This document shows, piece by piece, positions 18,446 to 26,359 of a stretch of 64,000 bases of DNA. Each line of letters starts with the position of its first letter. Position 1 is the first letter of the stretch. The position numbers were made by a program, and so were the translations under genes. Below the pieces are notes generated by a model. The model saw only the letters and a program-made list of their open reading frames with translations. It searched no databases and had not been told where the DNA came from. The stretch lies in the NCBI GenBank assembly GCA_034002745.1, contig JAVEZY010000008.1, positions 1-64,000 on the forward strand, read 5' to 3'. This DNA comes from JAITWN01 sp034002745 (GTDB lineage: Bacteria > Pseudomonadota > Gammaproteobacteria > SZUA-140).

Positions 18446-18871
18446 TCAGGACGGCGGCAGGTCGAGACGGGATTCCAGCGTGCTGCGCAGGATTCCCGGG
18501 TCGCGTATGCCATCGATGATCGCGACACGGCTGCCTGCTCCGTCGAACAGGACCAGCAGACTGGAGCCTACGCCCTGCGACTGGGCGAAGCTGCGCCCTT
18601 CGTCGGTTGCTACGTCGGTCGCCAGGAATTCCATGCGATCTTCGTAATCGCCACGCAGCTCGTTGAGCATGGTCATCAGTTCCAGACTCGCCACGGCTTC
18701 CTTGTCATGCACCAGGACCACCGCCGGCCGCCCCTGGCCGATGCGGGACAGGTCGTCGCTGAAGCCGCGCGGCAGCAGGGTGGCGGCGAATGCCAGAGCG
18801 AGGACAACGATGCCCACAGTGATCAGTGTGGAGCGCAGGGCGGAGCCTTTCTGTACTTTGTTCAATGTCAT
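18446..18871 (-). CDS. Membrane-anchored thioredoxin-like protein without CXXC
   Basis: A 141-residue protein with one N-terminal membrane helix (about residues 15-35) and a soluble domain with the alternating strand/helix order of a thioredoxin fold (R-P-A-V-V-L-V-H-D, E-F-L-A-T-D-V-A-T-D, S-L-L-V-L-F-D-G-A-G). There is no C-x-x-C motif and no cysteine at the expected site, so it cannot be a classical oxidoreductase. The fold assignment is inference from pattern. It precedes the MFS gene and is divergent from the cold-shock gene. Confidence 0.6.
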   Translation of the reverse strand: MTLNKVQKGSALRSTLITVGIVVLALAFAATLLPRGFSDDLSRIGQGRPAVVLVHDKEAVASLELMTMLNELRGDYEDRMEFLATDVATDEGRSFAQSQGVGSSLLVLFDGAGSRVAIIDGIRDPGILRSTLESRLDLPPS

Positions 18872-18961
18872 GGATCGGGCAAGCGGCTCGTGTGCGGGAT
18901 GGTGATCGATGCAGGCAAAATATCAGGCATGAGGGGCCTTGCAAAGGGCGATAAAATTCTG

Positions 18962-18989
18962 TTGCTTTCGCTCGGCGTTTGTGTATAGT
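18962..18989 (+). promoter_or_regulatory. Sigma-70 promoter of the cold-shock gene
   Basis: TTGCTT (18962-18967) and TATAGT (18984-18989) are separated by 16 nt, four and five of six consensus matches. Transcription would start near 18996 and give a leader of roughly 105-125 nt before the csp start codon. Long structured leaders are usual for cold-inducible csp genes. Confidence 0.55.
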
Positions 18990-19118
18990 GACTCCGGTTG
19001 CAGTGCGTTCTCGTGGTAATTCGGTAGCCCTCCTATCTGTTTTGGATGACCCTCCGCAATCACGCCTCGACAAGATGAGCTGCAATCGTCGCATTCAATG
19101 TTGAGAGAGGTAATCTCC

Positions 19119-19322
19119 GTGGTAACTGGAACTGTCAAGTGGTTCAACGATAGCAAGGGCTTTGGATTCATCACGCCCGAAGATGGCGGCAAGGATGTCT
19201 TCGTTCATCATTCGGCCATACAGGGCACCGGCTTCAAGACCCTGGCTGAGGGTCAGAAGGTGCAGTTCGAAGTAACGCAGGGCCCCAAGGGTCCGGCTGC
19301 CGAGAACGTCAAGCCGCTGTAA
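19119..19322 (+). CDS. Cold-shock protein (CspA family)
   Basis: A single cold-shock domain of 67 residues from GTG 19119 (V-T-G-T-V-K-W-F-N), the family's normal N-terminus. GAGAGG lies 10 nt upstream. An alternative ATG at 19098 would add seven residues that relatives lack. RNP1 is K-G-F-G-F-I and RNP2 is D-V-F-V-H-H. The protein binds single-stranded RNA/DNA and is expected to act as an RNA chaperone. It is monocistronic, with its own promoter and a strong terminator immediately downstream. Confidence 0.95.
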   Translation: MVTGTVKWFNDSKGFGFITPEDGGKDVFVHHSAIQGTGFKTLAEGQKVQFEVTQGPKGPAAENVKPL

Positions 19323-19351
19323 GCGGACGTTCCGACATCGAACGAGAGAGA

Positions 19352-19378
19352 CCCCGCCTTCGTGGCGGGGTTTTTTTG
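19352..19378 (+). terminator. Rho-independent terminator of csp
   Basis: A perfect stem CCCCGCC/GGCGGGG (19353-19359 and 19365-19371) with a TTCGT loop, followed directly by a run of seven T. It lies 30 nt after the csp stop codon. Confidence 0.93.
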
Positions 19379-19582
19379 TGGCGCAGCGGCGGACCCGTTT
19401 CCGCCGGCGCCGACAATGATGCGGGTCGGACTTTTCCCGGCACCTCCCCCGGTCGGGTGAGCAGGTCCGTGCATTTTTTTTCGCCGCGCATACCACCCGT
19501 GACCACGCTTGCCGGCGTCACTTTTCTCTTTCTCCTTTTCTCTCCGTGTTCTCCCTTATCTCCTGTCTTTAATTGAGGGTGA

Positions 19583-19612
19583 TTGACGACAGGCATCGTC
19601 TGGCAGCATATT
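19583..19612 (+). promoter_or_regulatory. Possible sigma-70 promoter for the methyltransferase-NYN pair
   Basis: TTGACG (19583-19588) and CATATT (19607-19612) with an 18-nt spacer, matching five and four of six consensus bases. The start point would be near 19619, about 60 nt before GTG 19678. Confidence 0.4.
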
Positions 19613-19677
19613 TGCCCGGAAGGGGCGGCGCATCGGCGTCGTGAGGGAATTAATTGCACGATGGGCGGAGCGGGCGA

Positions 19678-20298
19678 GTGAGCGAGGATTCAAGCAAGGT
19701 CACAGTGAGCAAGACTCCAGATACCCTGGCCTTCTTCAAGGGGTTCCTGGACAATCCGGAACGGGTCGGCTCGGTCATCCCCAGTTCCCGCTTTCTGGAA
19801 AGGCGCATCGTGGAAACGGCGGACATATCGCGAGCCCGGCTGGTGGTCGAGCTTGGGCCCGGCACGGGAGGCACGACGCGGGCCATGCTGCGCGCGCTTC
19901 CACCCGAGGGACGCCTGCTCACCATCGAGATCAATCCGGAGTTCGCGGCGCGTCTGGCCGCGATCGACGATCCGCGGCTGATCAATCATGTCGGCAGTGC
20001 CGTCGACATCGACAGCATCCTGGCGCAATACGGGCTCGGCAGACCCGATGCGGTCGTTTCCGGAATTCCGTTCTCCACCATGCCACCGACGACGGCTCGC
20101 GAGATCCTGAGTTCGCTCTGGTCCTCGCTCGGCTATGGCGGTCGCTTCGTCGCCTATCAGTTCCGCAGCCACGTGGCGCGATTCGGGCGCGAACTGTTCG
20201 GCAGTCCCGACGTCACCATGGAGTTGCGCAATGCGCCGCCGATGCGGCTCTACCGCTGGCTCAAGCCGGTCAATGGACACGCGGGCGCAACCGGTTGA
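19678..20298 (+). CDS. Class I SAM-dependent methyltransferase (phospholipid/rRNA-adenine methyltransferase-like)
   Basis: A 206-residue Rossmann-fold methyltransferase. Motif I is V-V-E-L-G-P-G-T-G-G-T-T (residues 56-67), and the acidic strand-2 end is E-I-N-P-E-F. The expected motif IV is replaced by V-S-G-I-P-F-S-T-M, as in the PmtA-like phospholipid N-methyltransferases and the related KsgA-like proteins. F-F-K-G-F-L-D-N-P-E-R-V-G-S-V-I-P-S-S is typical of the former group. Methylation of phosphatidylethanolamine is possible but not proven. GTG 19678 has GGAG 7 nt upstream. Its stop overlaps the TTG start of the NYN gene. Confidence 0.78.
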   Translation: MSEDSSKVTVSKTPDTLAFFKGFLDNPERVGSVIPSSRFLERRIVETADISRARLVVELGPGTGGTTRAMLRALPPEGRLLTIEINPEFAARLAAIDDPRLINHVGSAVDIDSILAQYGLGRPDAVVSGIPFSTMPPTTAREILSSLWSSLGYGGRFVAYQFRSHVARFGRELFGSPDVTMELRNAPPMRLYRWLKPVNGHAGATG

Positions 20299-21143
20299 GT
20301 ACTTCCAGAACCCAGAACATGGCGGTGTACTGCGACTTCGAGAACGTTGCTCTCGGAGTCCGGGACGCCCGCTATGCGCCCTTTGATATCCGCAAGATCC
20401 TGGAGCGCCTGCTGCTCAAGGGCAACATCGTCGTCAAGAAGGCTTATTGCGACTGGGAGCGCTACAAGGATTTTCGCCGCTCCATGCACGAGTCCGCCTT
20501 CGAGATGATCGAGATTCCACATGTGCGGCAATCAGGAAAGAATTCCGCCGATATCCGCATGGTCGTGGACGCGCTCGATCTGTGCTACACCAAGTCGCAT
20601 GTAGATACGTTCGTCATCATCAGCGGCGATTCCGACTTCTCCGCGCTGGTGAGCAAGCTGCGCGAGAACAACAAGGTGGTGATCGGCGTCGGGGTAAAGA
20701 AATCGGCATCGGATCTGCTGATCGCCAATTGCGACGAATTCATCTTCTATGATGATCTGGCGCGCGAGACCGAGAAGCAAACGCGTAGCCGTGCGAAGCG
20801 CAAGACGCGGACCAAGGCTGCGGCGCCAGCGGATGCGCCCGAGGCGCCAGAGGCAGGGGAGGCCGCGACCGAGCTGTCCGAGGACGAGAAGCGCCAGCAG
20901 GCCATCGACATGGTCATGGAAACGGTCGAGGATCTGTTCGAGGAACGCGGCGAGGAAGAGAAGGTCTGGGGTTCGATGGTCAAGCAGGCGCTCAAGCGGC
21001 GCAACCCCGGCTTCAACGAGACCTACCACGGCTTTCGCACCTTCGGTCGCCTGCTCGAGGAGGCGCAGACGCGTGGCCTGCTCAAGCTTGAGTACGACGA
21101 GAAGTCGGGCGGCTATATCGTCCGCGGCTTCACCCACGACTGA
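20295..21143 (+). CDS. NYN domain protein with C-terminal OST-HTH/LOTUS domain
   Basis: A 282-residue protein with an N-terminal NYN (PIN-like, DUF88/LabA) nuclease domain. The predicted metal-binding aspartates are in Y-C-D-F-E-N, S-A-D-I-R-M-V-V-D and S-G-D-S-D-F. A charged Ala/Pro-rich linker (about 155-190) leads to an OST-HTH/LOTUS domain at about 195-278 (W-G-S-M-V-K-Q-A-L-K-R-R-N-P-G-F-N-E), which binds RNA in other systems. A role as an RNase is inferred. The start is placed at TTG 20295, overlapping the upstream stop (TTGA), because relatives have about eight residues before the first strand; ATG 20319 is the alternative. Confidence 0.85.
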   Translation: MSTSRTQNMAVYCDFENVALGVRDARYAPFDIRKILERLLLKGNIVVKKAYCDWERYKDFRRSMHESAFEMIEIPHVRQSGKNSADIRMVVDALDLCYTKSHVDTFVIISGDSDFSALVSKLRENNKVVIGVGVKKSASDLLIANCDEFIFYDDLARETEKQTRSRAKRKTRTKAAAPADAPEAPEAGEAATELSEDEKRQQAIDMVMETVEDLFEERGEEEKVWGSMVKQALKRRNPGFNETYHGFRTFGRLLEEAQTRGLLKLEYDEKSGGYIVRGFTHD

Positions 21144-21214
21144 GCCGCTCCCTCGGTCCGCAGCCGCCATACTGCGGGTTGTGGCTGAGCGATCCGCGCT
21201 ATAATCGCATTCCC

Positions 21215-23455
21215 ATGCATCCTCCAGCTACCGGCCTGTTCTCGCGTCGTCCCTACTGGGCATCCCGCTTCGGCATCGCGCCCATGCTGCCCATGTCGCG
21301 TGACGAGATGGACGCGCTCGGCTGGGATTCCTGCGACATCATCCTGGTAAGTGGTGATGCGTACGTGGATCATCCGAGTTTCGGCGCCGCCGTGATCGGG
21401 CGCGTGCTGGAGCGACAGGGTTTCCGCGTCGGCATCATCGCGCAACCGGACTGGCGGGATACCGCCGACTTTTCCGCGCTCGGCCGCCCGAACCTGTTCT
21501 TCGGCATCACCGCCGGCAACATGGATTCGATGGTCAATCGCTACACTTCCGATCGCCGTATCCGCAGCAATGATGCCTATACGCCGGGCGGCGCCGCGGA
21601 CAGGCGTCCCGATCGCGCCGTCATCGTCTATGCTCAGCGCTGCCGCGAAGCGTTCCGCGAGGTTCCCGTCATCATCGGCGGCATCGAGGCCAGCCTGCGG
21701 CGCATCGCGCATTACGACTACTGGTCGGACAAGGTGCGTCGATCGGTGCTGCTCGATTCGCGCGCCGACCTGCTGGTGTACGGCAACGGCGAACGGCAGA
21801 TCGTCGAGATCGCCCATCGCCTGGCCGCGCGCGAACCGGTCGATGCGCTGACCGATATCCGCGGCACCGCTCTCGTGCGCGACCGGGTACCGGCGGACTG
21901 GGTCGAGCTGGATTCCACGCGGATAGAGGAACCAGGACCGATTACGCCGCCCGTCGATCCCTACGCGAGCGAAAGGGCGTCCTGCGACGCGAGGGGGAGC
22001 GACGATGTGAAGCCAGGTGCTCCGGACCCAGGCGTCATGCCGGGTACGGCGCGAGTGGTGCGTCTCGAGCGTCACATCCCGCGCGCGGACCGTGAGCGGA
22101 CCGTGGTGCGCCTGCCGGCGTATGCCGCCGTCAGGGATGATCCGGTGCTTTATGCGCATGCGTCCCGCGTGATGCACCTGGAAACCAATCCGGGCAATGC
22201 CCGGGCGCTGGTGCAGCGTCACGGTGACCGCGAAATCTGGATCAATCCGCCACCGATTCCGCTCACCACCGTGGAGTTGGATGCGGTATTCGATCTTCCG
22301 TACGCGCGCCGTCCGCATCCGGCCTATGGCGATGCCATCATCCCGGCCTGGGACATGATCCGGTTCTCGGTCAATATCATGCGCGGATGCTTCGGCGGCT
22401 GCACCTTCTGTTCGATCACCGAGCATGAAGGACGCATCATCCAGAGCCGCTCCGAGGAGTCGATCCTGCGCGAGATCGAGACCATCCGTGACACGGTGCC
22501 GGGGTTCACCGGCGTCATTTCGGATCTCGGCGGACCGACCGCCAACATGTACCGGCTCGCCTGTCGCAGCCCCGAGATCGAGAGCGCCTGCCGGCGCCTG
22601 TCCTGCGTGTGGCCCGACATCTGCTCCAACCTCAATACCGATCATTCCGCGCTTGTCGGCCTGTACCGCAAGGCGCGCGCGCTGCCGGGAGTGAAGAAGG
22701 TATTGATCGCTTCGGGGCTGCGCTACGATCTCGCCGTGCGCTCGCCCGAGTACGTGCGCGAGCTGGTGACTCACCACGTGGGCGGCTATCTGAAGATCGC
22801 GCCCGAACATACCGAGCCTGGTCCGCTGTCGAAGATGATGAAGCCGGGGATGGGCGCCTACGATCGCTTCAAGGCCCTGTTCGACCGCTATTCGCGCGAG
22901 GCCGGCAAGGAGCAGTACCTGATTCCGTATTTCATCGCCGCGCATCCGGGAACGCGCGACGAAGACATGCTGGAGCTCGCGCTATGGTTGAAGCGCAATG
23001 GCTTCCGCGCCGATCAGGTGCAGACTTTCCTGCCTTCGCCGATGGCGTTGGCGACGTCGATGTATCACAGTGGCCGCAACCCCTTGCGCAAGGTCACTCG
23101 CAACAGCGAGAAGGTCGCCGTGCCCAAGGGCCTGAAGATGCGTCGCCTGCACAAGGCCTTCCTGCGCTATCACGATCCGGAGAACTGGCCATTGCTGCGC
23201 GAGGCGCTCAAGCGGATGGGGCGCTCCGACCTCATCGGCCCCGGCAAGCATCATCTGGTGCCGGCCTGGCAGCCGCGGGGAACGGGCGCAGCCCACGAGG
23301 GAAGGCACTCCGGTGGATCCGGGAAGACGCCGGGCGGCAAGGGGCGCTTCCTGACTCAGCACACCGGCTTGCCGCCAAGACCATCCGTCAAAGGTGCTGG
23401 CCCCTCCGGGCGCCCGGCGCGCAAGGGACGCCGGGTCGGCGGCGGCCGTGGCTGA
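21215..23455 (+). CDS. YgiQ family radical SAM protein
   Basis: A 746-residue radical SAM enzyme of the YgiQ/UPF0313 family. The N-terminal third resembles a B12-binding-like Rossmann domain (D-I-I-L-V-S-G-D-A-Y-V-D-H-P-S). The [4Fe-4S] motif C-F-G-G-C-T-F-C lies at residues 392-399, followed by S-I-T-E-H-E-G-R-I-I-Q-S-R-S. The strongly conserved H-L-E-T-N-P-G-N-A-R-A-L-V-Q-R-H and P-P-I-P-L-T segments are present. The reaction is unknown. The tail from about residue 690 is basic, Gly/Arg-rich and low-complexity. The HIT gene starts within its last codons. Confidence 0.93.
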   Translation: MHPPATGLFSRRPYWASRFGIAPMLPMSRDEMDALGWDSCDIILVSGDAYVDHPSFGAAVIGRVLERQGFRVGIIAQPDWRDTADFSALGRPNLFFGITAGNMDSMVNRYTSDRRIRSNDAYTPGGAADRRPDRAVIVYAQRCREAFREVPVIIGGIEASLRRIAHYDYWSDKVRRSVLLDSRADLLVYGNGERQIVEIAHRLAAREPVDALTDIRGTALVRDRVPADWVELDSTRIEEPGPITPPVDPYASERASCDARGSDDVKPGAPDPGVMPGTARVVRLERHIPRADRERTVVRLPAYAAVRDDPVLYAHASRVMHLETNPGNARALVQRHGDREIWINPPPIPLTTVELDAVFDLPYARRPHPAYGDAIIPAWDMIRFSVNIMRGCFGGCTFCSITEHEGRIIQSRSEESILREIETIRDTVPGFTGVISDLGGPTANMYRLACRSPEIESACRRLSCVWPDICSNLNTDHSALVGLYRKARALPGVKKVLIASGLRYDLAVRSPEYVRELVTHHVGGYLKIAPEHTEPGPLSKMMKPGMGAYDRFKALFDRYSREAGKEQYLIPYFIAAHPGTRDEDMLELALWLKRNGFRADQVQTFLPSPMALATSMYHSGRNPLRKVTRNSEKVAVPKGLKMRRLHKAFLRYHDPENWPLLREALKRMGRSDLIGPGKHHLVPAWQPRGTGAAHEGRHSGGSGKTPGGKGRFLTQHTGLPPRPSVKGAGPSGRPARKGRRVGGGRG

Positions 23456-23864
23456 GCTTCATCCGCGTCTGCGGGAAGATACCTTCGAACTCGGGTGCCT
23501 GCCGCTGTGTCGTCTGCTGCTGATGAACGATGCCAACTGGCCCTGGTTCATCCTGGTACCCGATCGCGCCGGAATCACCGAAATCCATCAGCTCGATGCC
23601 GCCGATCAATGGCAGCTGACGCGCGAATCGTCCTTCCTGGCCCTGCGGCTCTCCACCCATTTCCGCGCCGACAAGCTCAACATCGCAGCCTTGGGCAATG
23701 TGGTGCCACAGCTTCACGTCCATCATATCGTGCGTTATCGAACCGACCCGGCCTGGCCGGCGCCGGTATGGGGCAGACTGGCTCCCAAGCCCTATGAGGA
23801 AGAGGCGCTGCGTGCGATGCGCGTCTTTGGGGGCGGATTGGTGGAGGCGGGGAGAGAGCCATGA
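23448..23864 (+). CDS. HIT domain protein
   Basis: A 138-residue histidine-triad superfamily protein, a nucleotide phosphohydrolase/transferase fold. The core motif is P-Q-L-H-V-H-H-I-V at about residues 88-96: the first two triad histidines (H-V-H) are in place but the third is shifted by one position. That is common in this DUF-like proteobacterial subgroup, which also carries D-P-A-W-P-A-P-V-W-G as here. GTG 23448 overlaps the radical SAM gene's stop by 8 nt, so the two are translationally coupled. The substrate is unknown. Confidence 0.84.
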   Translation: MAELHPRLREDTFELGCLPLCRLLLMNDANWPWFILVPDRAGITEIHQLDAADQWQLTRESSFLALRLSTHFRADKLNIAALGNVVPQLHVHHIVRYRTDPAWPAPVWGRLAPKPYEEEALRAMRVFGGGLVEAGREP

Positions 23865-23879
23865 GAAAACCATCTATCC

Positions 23880-24362
23880 TCAGTACCGTCCGCGGATCTT
23901 CGACACGTAGTTGACCAGTTCCTGGCTTTCCAGGTTCATGCGCATCAGGTTGGTGTGGGTGATGCGGAACAGCGCGCGCATGATCTTGTAGACGATGCGC
24001 GGATGCGTTTCCAGCATGGCCTCGAACGCATCGGGCTTGAGCGTGTACACCGTGGTCTTGCCGACCGAGCGCAGCGTCGCCTTGCGCGGGGTGCGGTCGA
24101 CGAAGGCTCGGGTGCCGGCGCACTCACCAGGCTTCATGGTGTAGACGACCAGCTCCTGTCCGAGCACCGTGCCGGTGACCGCGAGCTTGCCTTCGATGAG
24201 CACGAAGAGCGTGTTGTCCGCTTCGCCTTCCTTGACCACCAGCTCTCCCTCTTCCAGGTGGCGCACGTTCATGGAGGCGGCGATGATGCGGCATTCCTCC
24301 TCTTCCAGCTCCACGCCCAGAGAAGACTGGCAGATGGCCTTGTGATCCGGCTTGTCGCTCAT
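23880..24362 (-). CDS. Cyclic nucleotide-binding domain protein
   Basis: A 160-residue protein that is almost entirely one CNB beta-roll (about 35-125) with E-G-E-L-V-V-K-E-G-E-A-D-N-T-L-F-V-L-I-E-G-K-L at the core. The phosphate-binding cassette (P-G-E-C-A-G-T-R-A-F-V-D-R-T-P-R-K-A-T) retains G-E and an arginine followed by A-T, so cyclic nucleotide binding is possible. There is no helix-turn-helix, so it is not a transcription factor; it may be a stand-alone sensor or a regulatory subunit. AAGGAC lies 8 nt before the start. It follows msrB after 58 nt. Confidence 0.82.
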   Translation of the reverse strand: MSDKPDHKAICQSSLGVELEEEECRIIAASMNVRHLEEGELVVKEGEADNTLFVLIEGKLAVTGTVLGQELVVYTMKPGECAGTRAFVDRTPRKATLRSVGKTTVYTLKPDAFEAMLETHPRIVYKIMRALFRITHTNLMRMNLESQELVNYVSKIRGRY

Positions 24363-24420
24363 TGCAGTGTCCTTTTATTCTTCGGCTACCGCAGATTCTA
24401 AGGCACATTCCGCGCCAAAT

Positions 24421-24900
24421 CTAATCCTCCTCGCGCTCCCCGGCGAACCGGGCCAGATACTCGCCGTAGCCTTCCCGCTCCATGTCTTCCAGCGGGATGA
24501 AACGCAGGGCCGCGGAGTTTATGCAGTAGCGCAGTCCCGTGGGCTGAGGACCGTCGCCGAACACGTGGCCGAGATGAGAGTTGGCGCCGCGGCTGCGCGC
24601 CTCGGTGCGCCTCATGCCGTGCCGCAGGTCCTCACGTTCCACCAGGTTCTCCGGTTCGAGCGGACGCACGAAGCTCGGCCAGCCACTGCCCGAGTCATAT
24701 TTGTCGCGGGATGAGAACAGAGGTTCTCCGCTCACCACGTCGACATAGATGCCGGGACGCTTCTCGTCCCAGAAGGCATTGTCAAACGGAGCCTCGGTGC
24801 CGTCCTCCTGGGTGACCTCGTACTGCAGCGGCGTCAGGCGGCGCCGGAGGTTCTCCTGCGTGGGATCGTCTTCGCGGTACTTGCTGTAGTCCATTTTCAT
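24421..24900 (-). CDS. msrB: Peptide-methionine (R)-S-oxide reductase MsrB
   Basis: A 159-residue MsrB-like protein that repairs oxidised methionine. The catalytic Cys126 is in R-Y-C-I-N-S-A-A-L-R-F, and H-L-G-H-V-F-G-D-G-P-Q-P-T-G is intact. Two usual features are missing: the zinc-binding C-x-x-C before H-L-G-H is replaced by S-R-G-A-N, and the Cys often found in D-S-G-C-G-W-P-S-F is Ser72 (D-S-G-S-G-W). The enzyme probably works with the single catalytic Cys plus an external reductant. Starting at ATG 24900 places AGGAGA 7 nt upstream. Confidence 0.9.
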   Translation of the reverse strand: MKMDYSKYREDDPTQENLRRRLTPLQYEVTQEDGTEAPFDNAFWDEKRPGIYVDVVSGEPLFSSRDKYDSGSGWPSFVRPLEPENLVEREDLRHGMRRTEARSRGANSHLGHVFGDGPQPTGLRYCINSAALRFIPLEDMEREGYGEYLARFAGEREED

Positions 24901-24994
24901 GGGGTGTCTCCTGCATGGGATCCGTGCCTCTAGCATAGTCTGCAGAACGGCTGCTGCCGACGGCTGCCAAGAGGGCTGGAGGGGAGCGTCGCCT

Positions 24995-25927
24995 TCAGCC
25001 GGCCTGGAGATGAGCGGCAGGGCTGGTATTGCCGAGCACAGCCGCTGCCAGTATCACCAGCAATACCACGAGCGCATCGATGCGAAGCATGGTCTGCAGA
25101 CGGGCGAGCGGCGCGTCCGCTTCGGCCGCGAGTTGCGGGGGTTGCGCCCAGGCGCGAATCAGGGGTACGGCCTGGTATCGGTTGAAGAAACCGATCCCCA
25201 TCATTACCGCGACCAGGGCGAGTTTGAACATCAGAATGCGGCCGTAGTCGGTCTGCCACATGGCGGGGATCGTCCCGACCAGCATCCAGGCGTTGTACAG
25301 CCCGGAAGCCAGGACCATGGCGAGGGCCAGGCCGGCGAGCGCGGACAGTCGCGTGGCTGACTCGGCTACCCAGGCGGCGGGTACGAGGCCATGCCGCAGC
25401 CGGGGTGCGATGGCAAAGCCATAGATGATCACCGAGCCGCCCCACAGGCTGGCGGCGGTCACATGTACCACGCCGGACAGGGCGAGAACCGTCAGCCCGC
25501 CATCCTCTCCCGCATGGCCGGTCCCGGCGATGGCGAAGGCGCCCGCCAGCACGACCAGCGGTGCCGCCATCCGTAGCGGCCGGGTGGCGCCTCGGGCTAT
25601 CGCCCACAGCAGGACCAGGGCAAGCAGGGAGGCGACGCGCAGAATCCAGAAGCGGCCGTAGTCACTGCCGAGGAGGACGTCACCGACGTGCGGCCACGCG
25701 GCCGCCGGTGCAATTTCATGGAGGGCCGCGGTACGCAGCAGCAGGTCCGCCGCCGCGCCGGCCAGAGACAGCGCCACCGCAAGCGCCAGCCAGCCATCCA
25801 GTGCGGCGACGGCTCGTCCGGCGGGCCGCCGTGGCTGCAGCCACAGCCAGCCCGCCATCACGCCGCCAAGCAGCACCAGGCCGAGCAGATCGAGCGAGGT
25901 CGCCAGTGTCTGCGTCAGCGCCGGCAC
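24995..25927 (-). CDS. copD: Copper resistance protein CopD family membrane protein
   Basis: A 310-residue polytopic membrane protein with about eight helices, the CopD family pattern. Conserved histidines/aromatics lie in H-V-T-A-A-S-L-W-G-G (middle) and G-R-I-L-M-F-K-L-A-L-V-A-V-M-M (late). Known CopD proteins work with CopC to move copper across the inner membrane. It starts with GTG at 25927, 10 nt after the copC stop, preceded by AGGA. The presence of both partners supports a copper-uptake or copper-supply role rather than an exporter. Confidence 0.88.
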   Translation of the reverse strand: MPALTQTLATSLDLLGLVLLGGVMAGWLWLQPRRPAGRAVAALDGWLALAVALSLAGAAADLLLRTAALHEIAPAAAWPHVGDVLLGSDYGRFWILRVASLLALVLLWAIARGATRPLRMAAPLVVLAGAFAIAGTGHAGEDGGLTVLALSGVVHVTAASLWGGSVIIYGFAIAPRLRHGLVPAAWVAESATRLSALAGLALAMVLASGLYNAWMLVGTIPAMWQTDYGRILMFKLALVAVMMGIGFFNRYQAVPLIRAWAQPPQLAAEADAPLARLQTMLRIDALVVLLVILAAAVLGNTSPAAHLQAG

Positions 25928-25937
25928 GTCGATCCTG

Positions 25938-26303
25938 TCACTTCACGTTGAACTTGTAATCGCCGCGCACGCGATGTCCGTCGCGCGCAACCACGTTCCA
26001 CTGCACCTGGTATTCGCCGGCGGGCAGGTCCTCGGCCAGATCCACGGTGAGCTCGCGCTTGTTATCGCTCGCGGTGTAATTGCGCTGATCCACCTGCGTG
26101 CCATCGGCGGCATAGACCTCGATACGGCTGAAGCGCGCCTCGATACGGCTGCTGAACGACAGGTGGACCTGCTTGGGCGCGGACTCGAGCACGGCGTCGG
26201 CGGCAGGTTCGGCGTGGTCGAGATGGGTGTGGGCGCCGGCTGCCAGCGGGAGGACGGACAGCAGCAGGGCGGCCATGGCAATGCGGATGCGTTCAATGGA
26301 CAT
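25938..26303 (-). CDS. copC: Periplasmic copper-binding protein CopC
   Basis: A 121-residue CopC. The signal peptide is cleaved after A-G-A (residue 24), leaving His25 as residue 1 of the mature protein. The mature N-terminus H-T-H-L-D-H and the late D-G-H motif (Asp108, His110) supply the family's Cu(II) site. S-F-S-S-R-I-E-A-R-F-S-R-I-E-V is the typical strand pattern. The Met-rich Cu(I) site of Pseudomonas CopC is absent. GAGGGGAA precedes the start. copD follows immediately. Confidence 0.92.
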   Translation of the reverse strand: MSIERIRIAMAALLLSVLPLAAGAHTHLDHAEPAADAVLESAPKQVHLSFSSRIEARFSRIEVYAADGTQVDQRNYTASDNKRELTVDLAEDLPAGEYQVQWNVVARDGHRVRGDYKFNVK

Positions 26304-26359
26304 GCGTTCCCCTCGAGGTTGCTTGGTTTTGATCCGGCGATCGGCCGCGCCGGTCGGTG

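Larger units (their letters stand above)
19323..19677. other. csp-methyltransferase intergenic region
   Basis: 355 nt without a convincing gene. It holds the csp terminator, a pyrimidine-rich tract (about 19517-19570, repeated CTTTT/CTCTT/CTCC blocks, similar in style to the tract at 5078-5111) and a promoter-like pair at 19583-19612 reading into the methyltransferase gene. Confidence 0.6.

Noticed and set aside
21113..22945. 610-codon minus-strand frame antisense to the radical SAM gene.
   Set aside because: No recognisable domain, and the plus-strand gene has complete YgiQ motifs.
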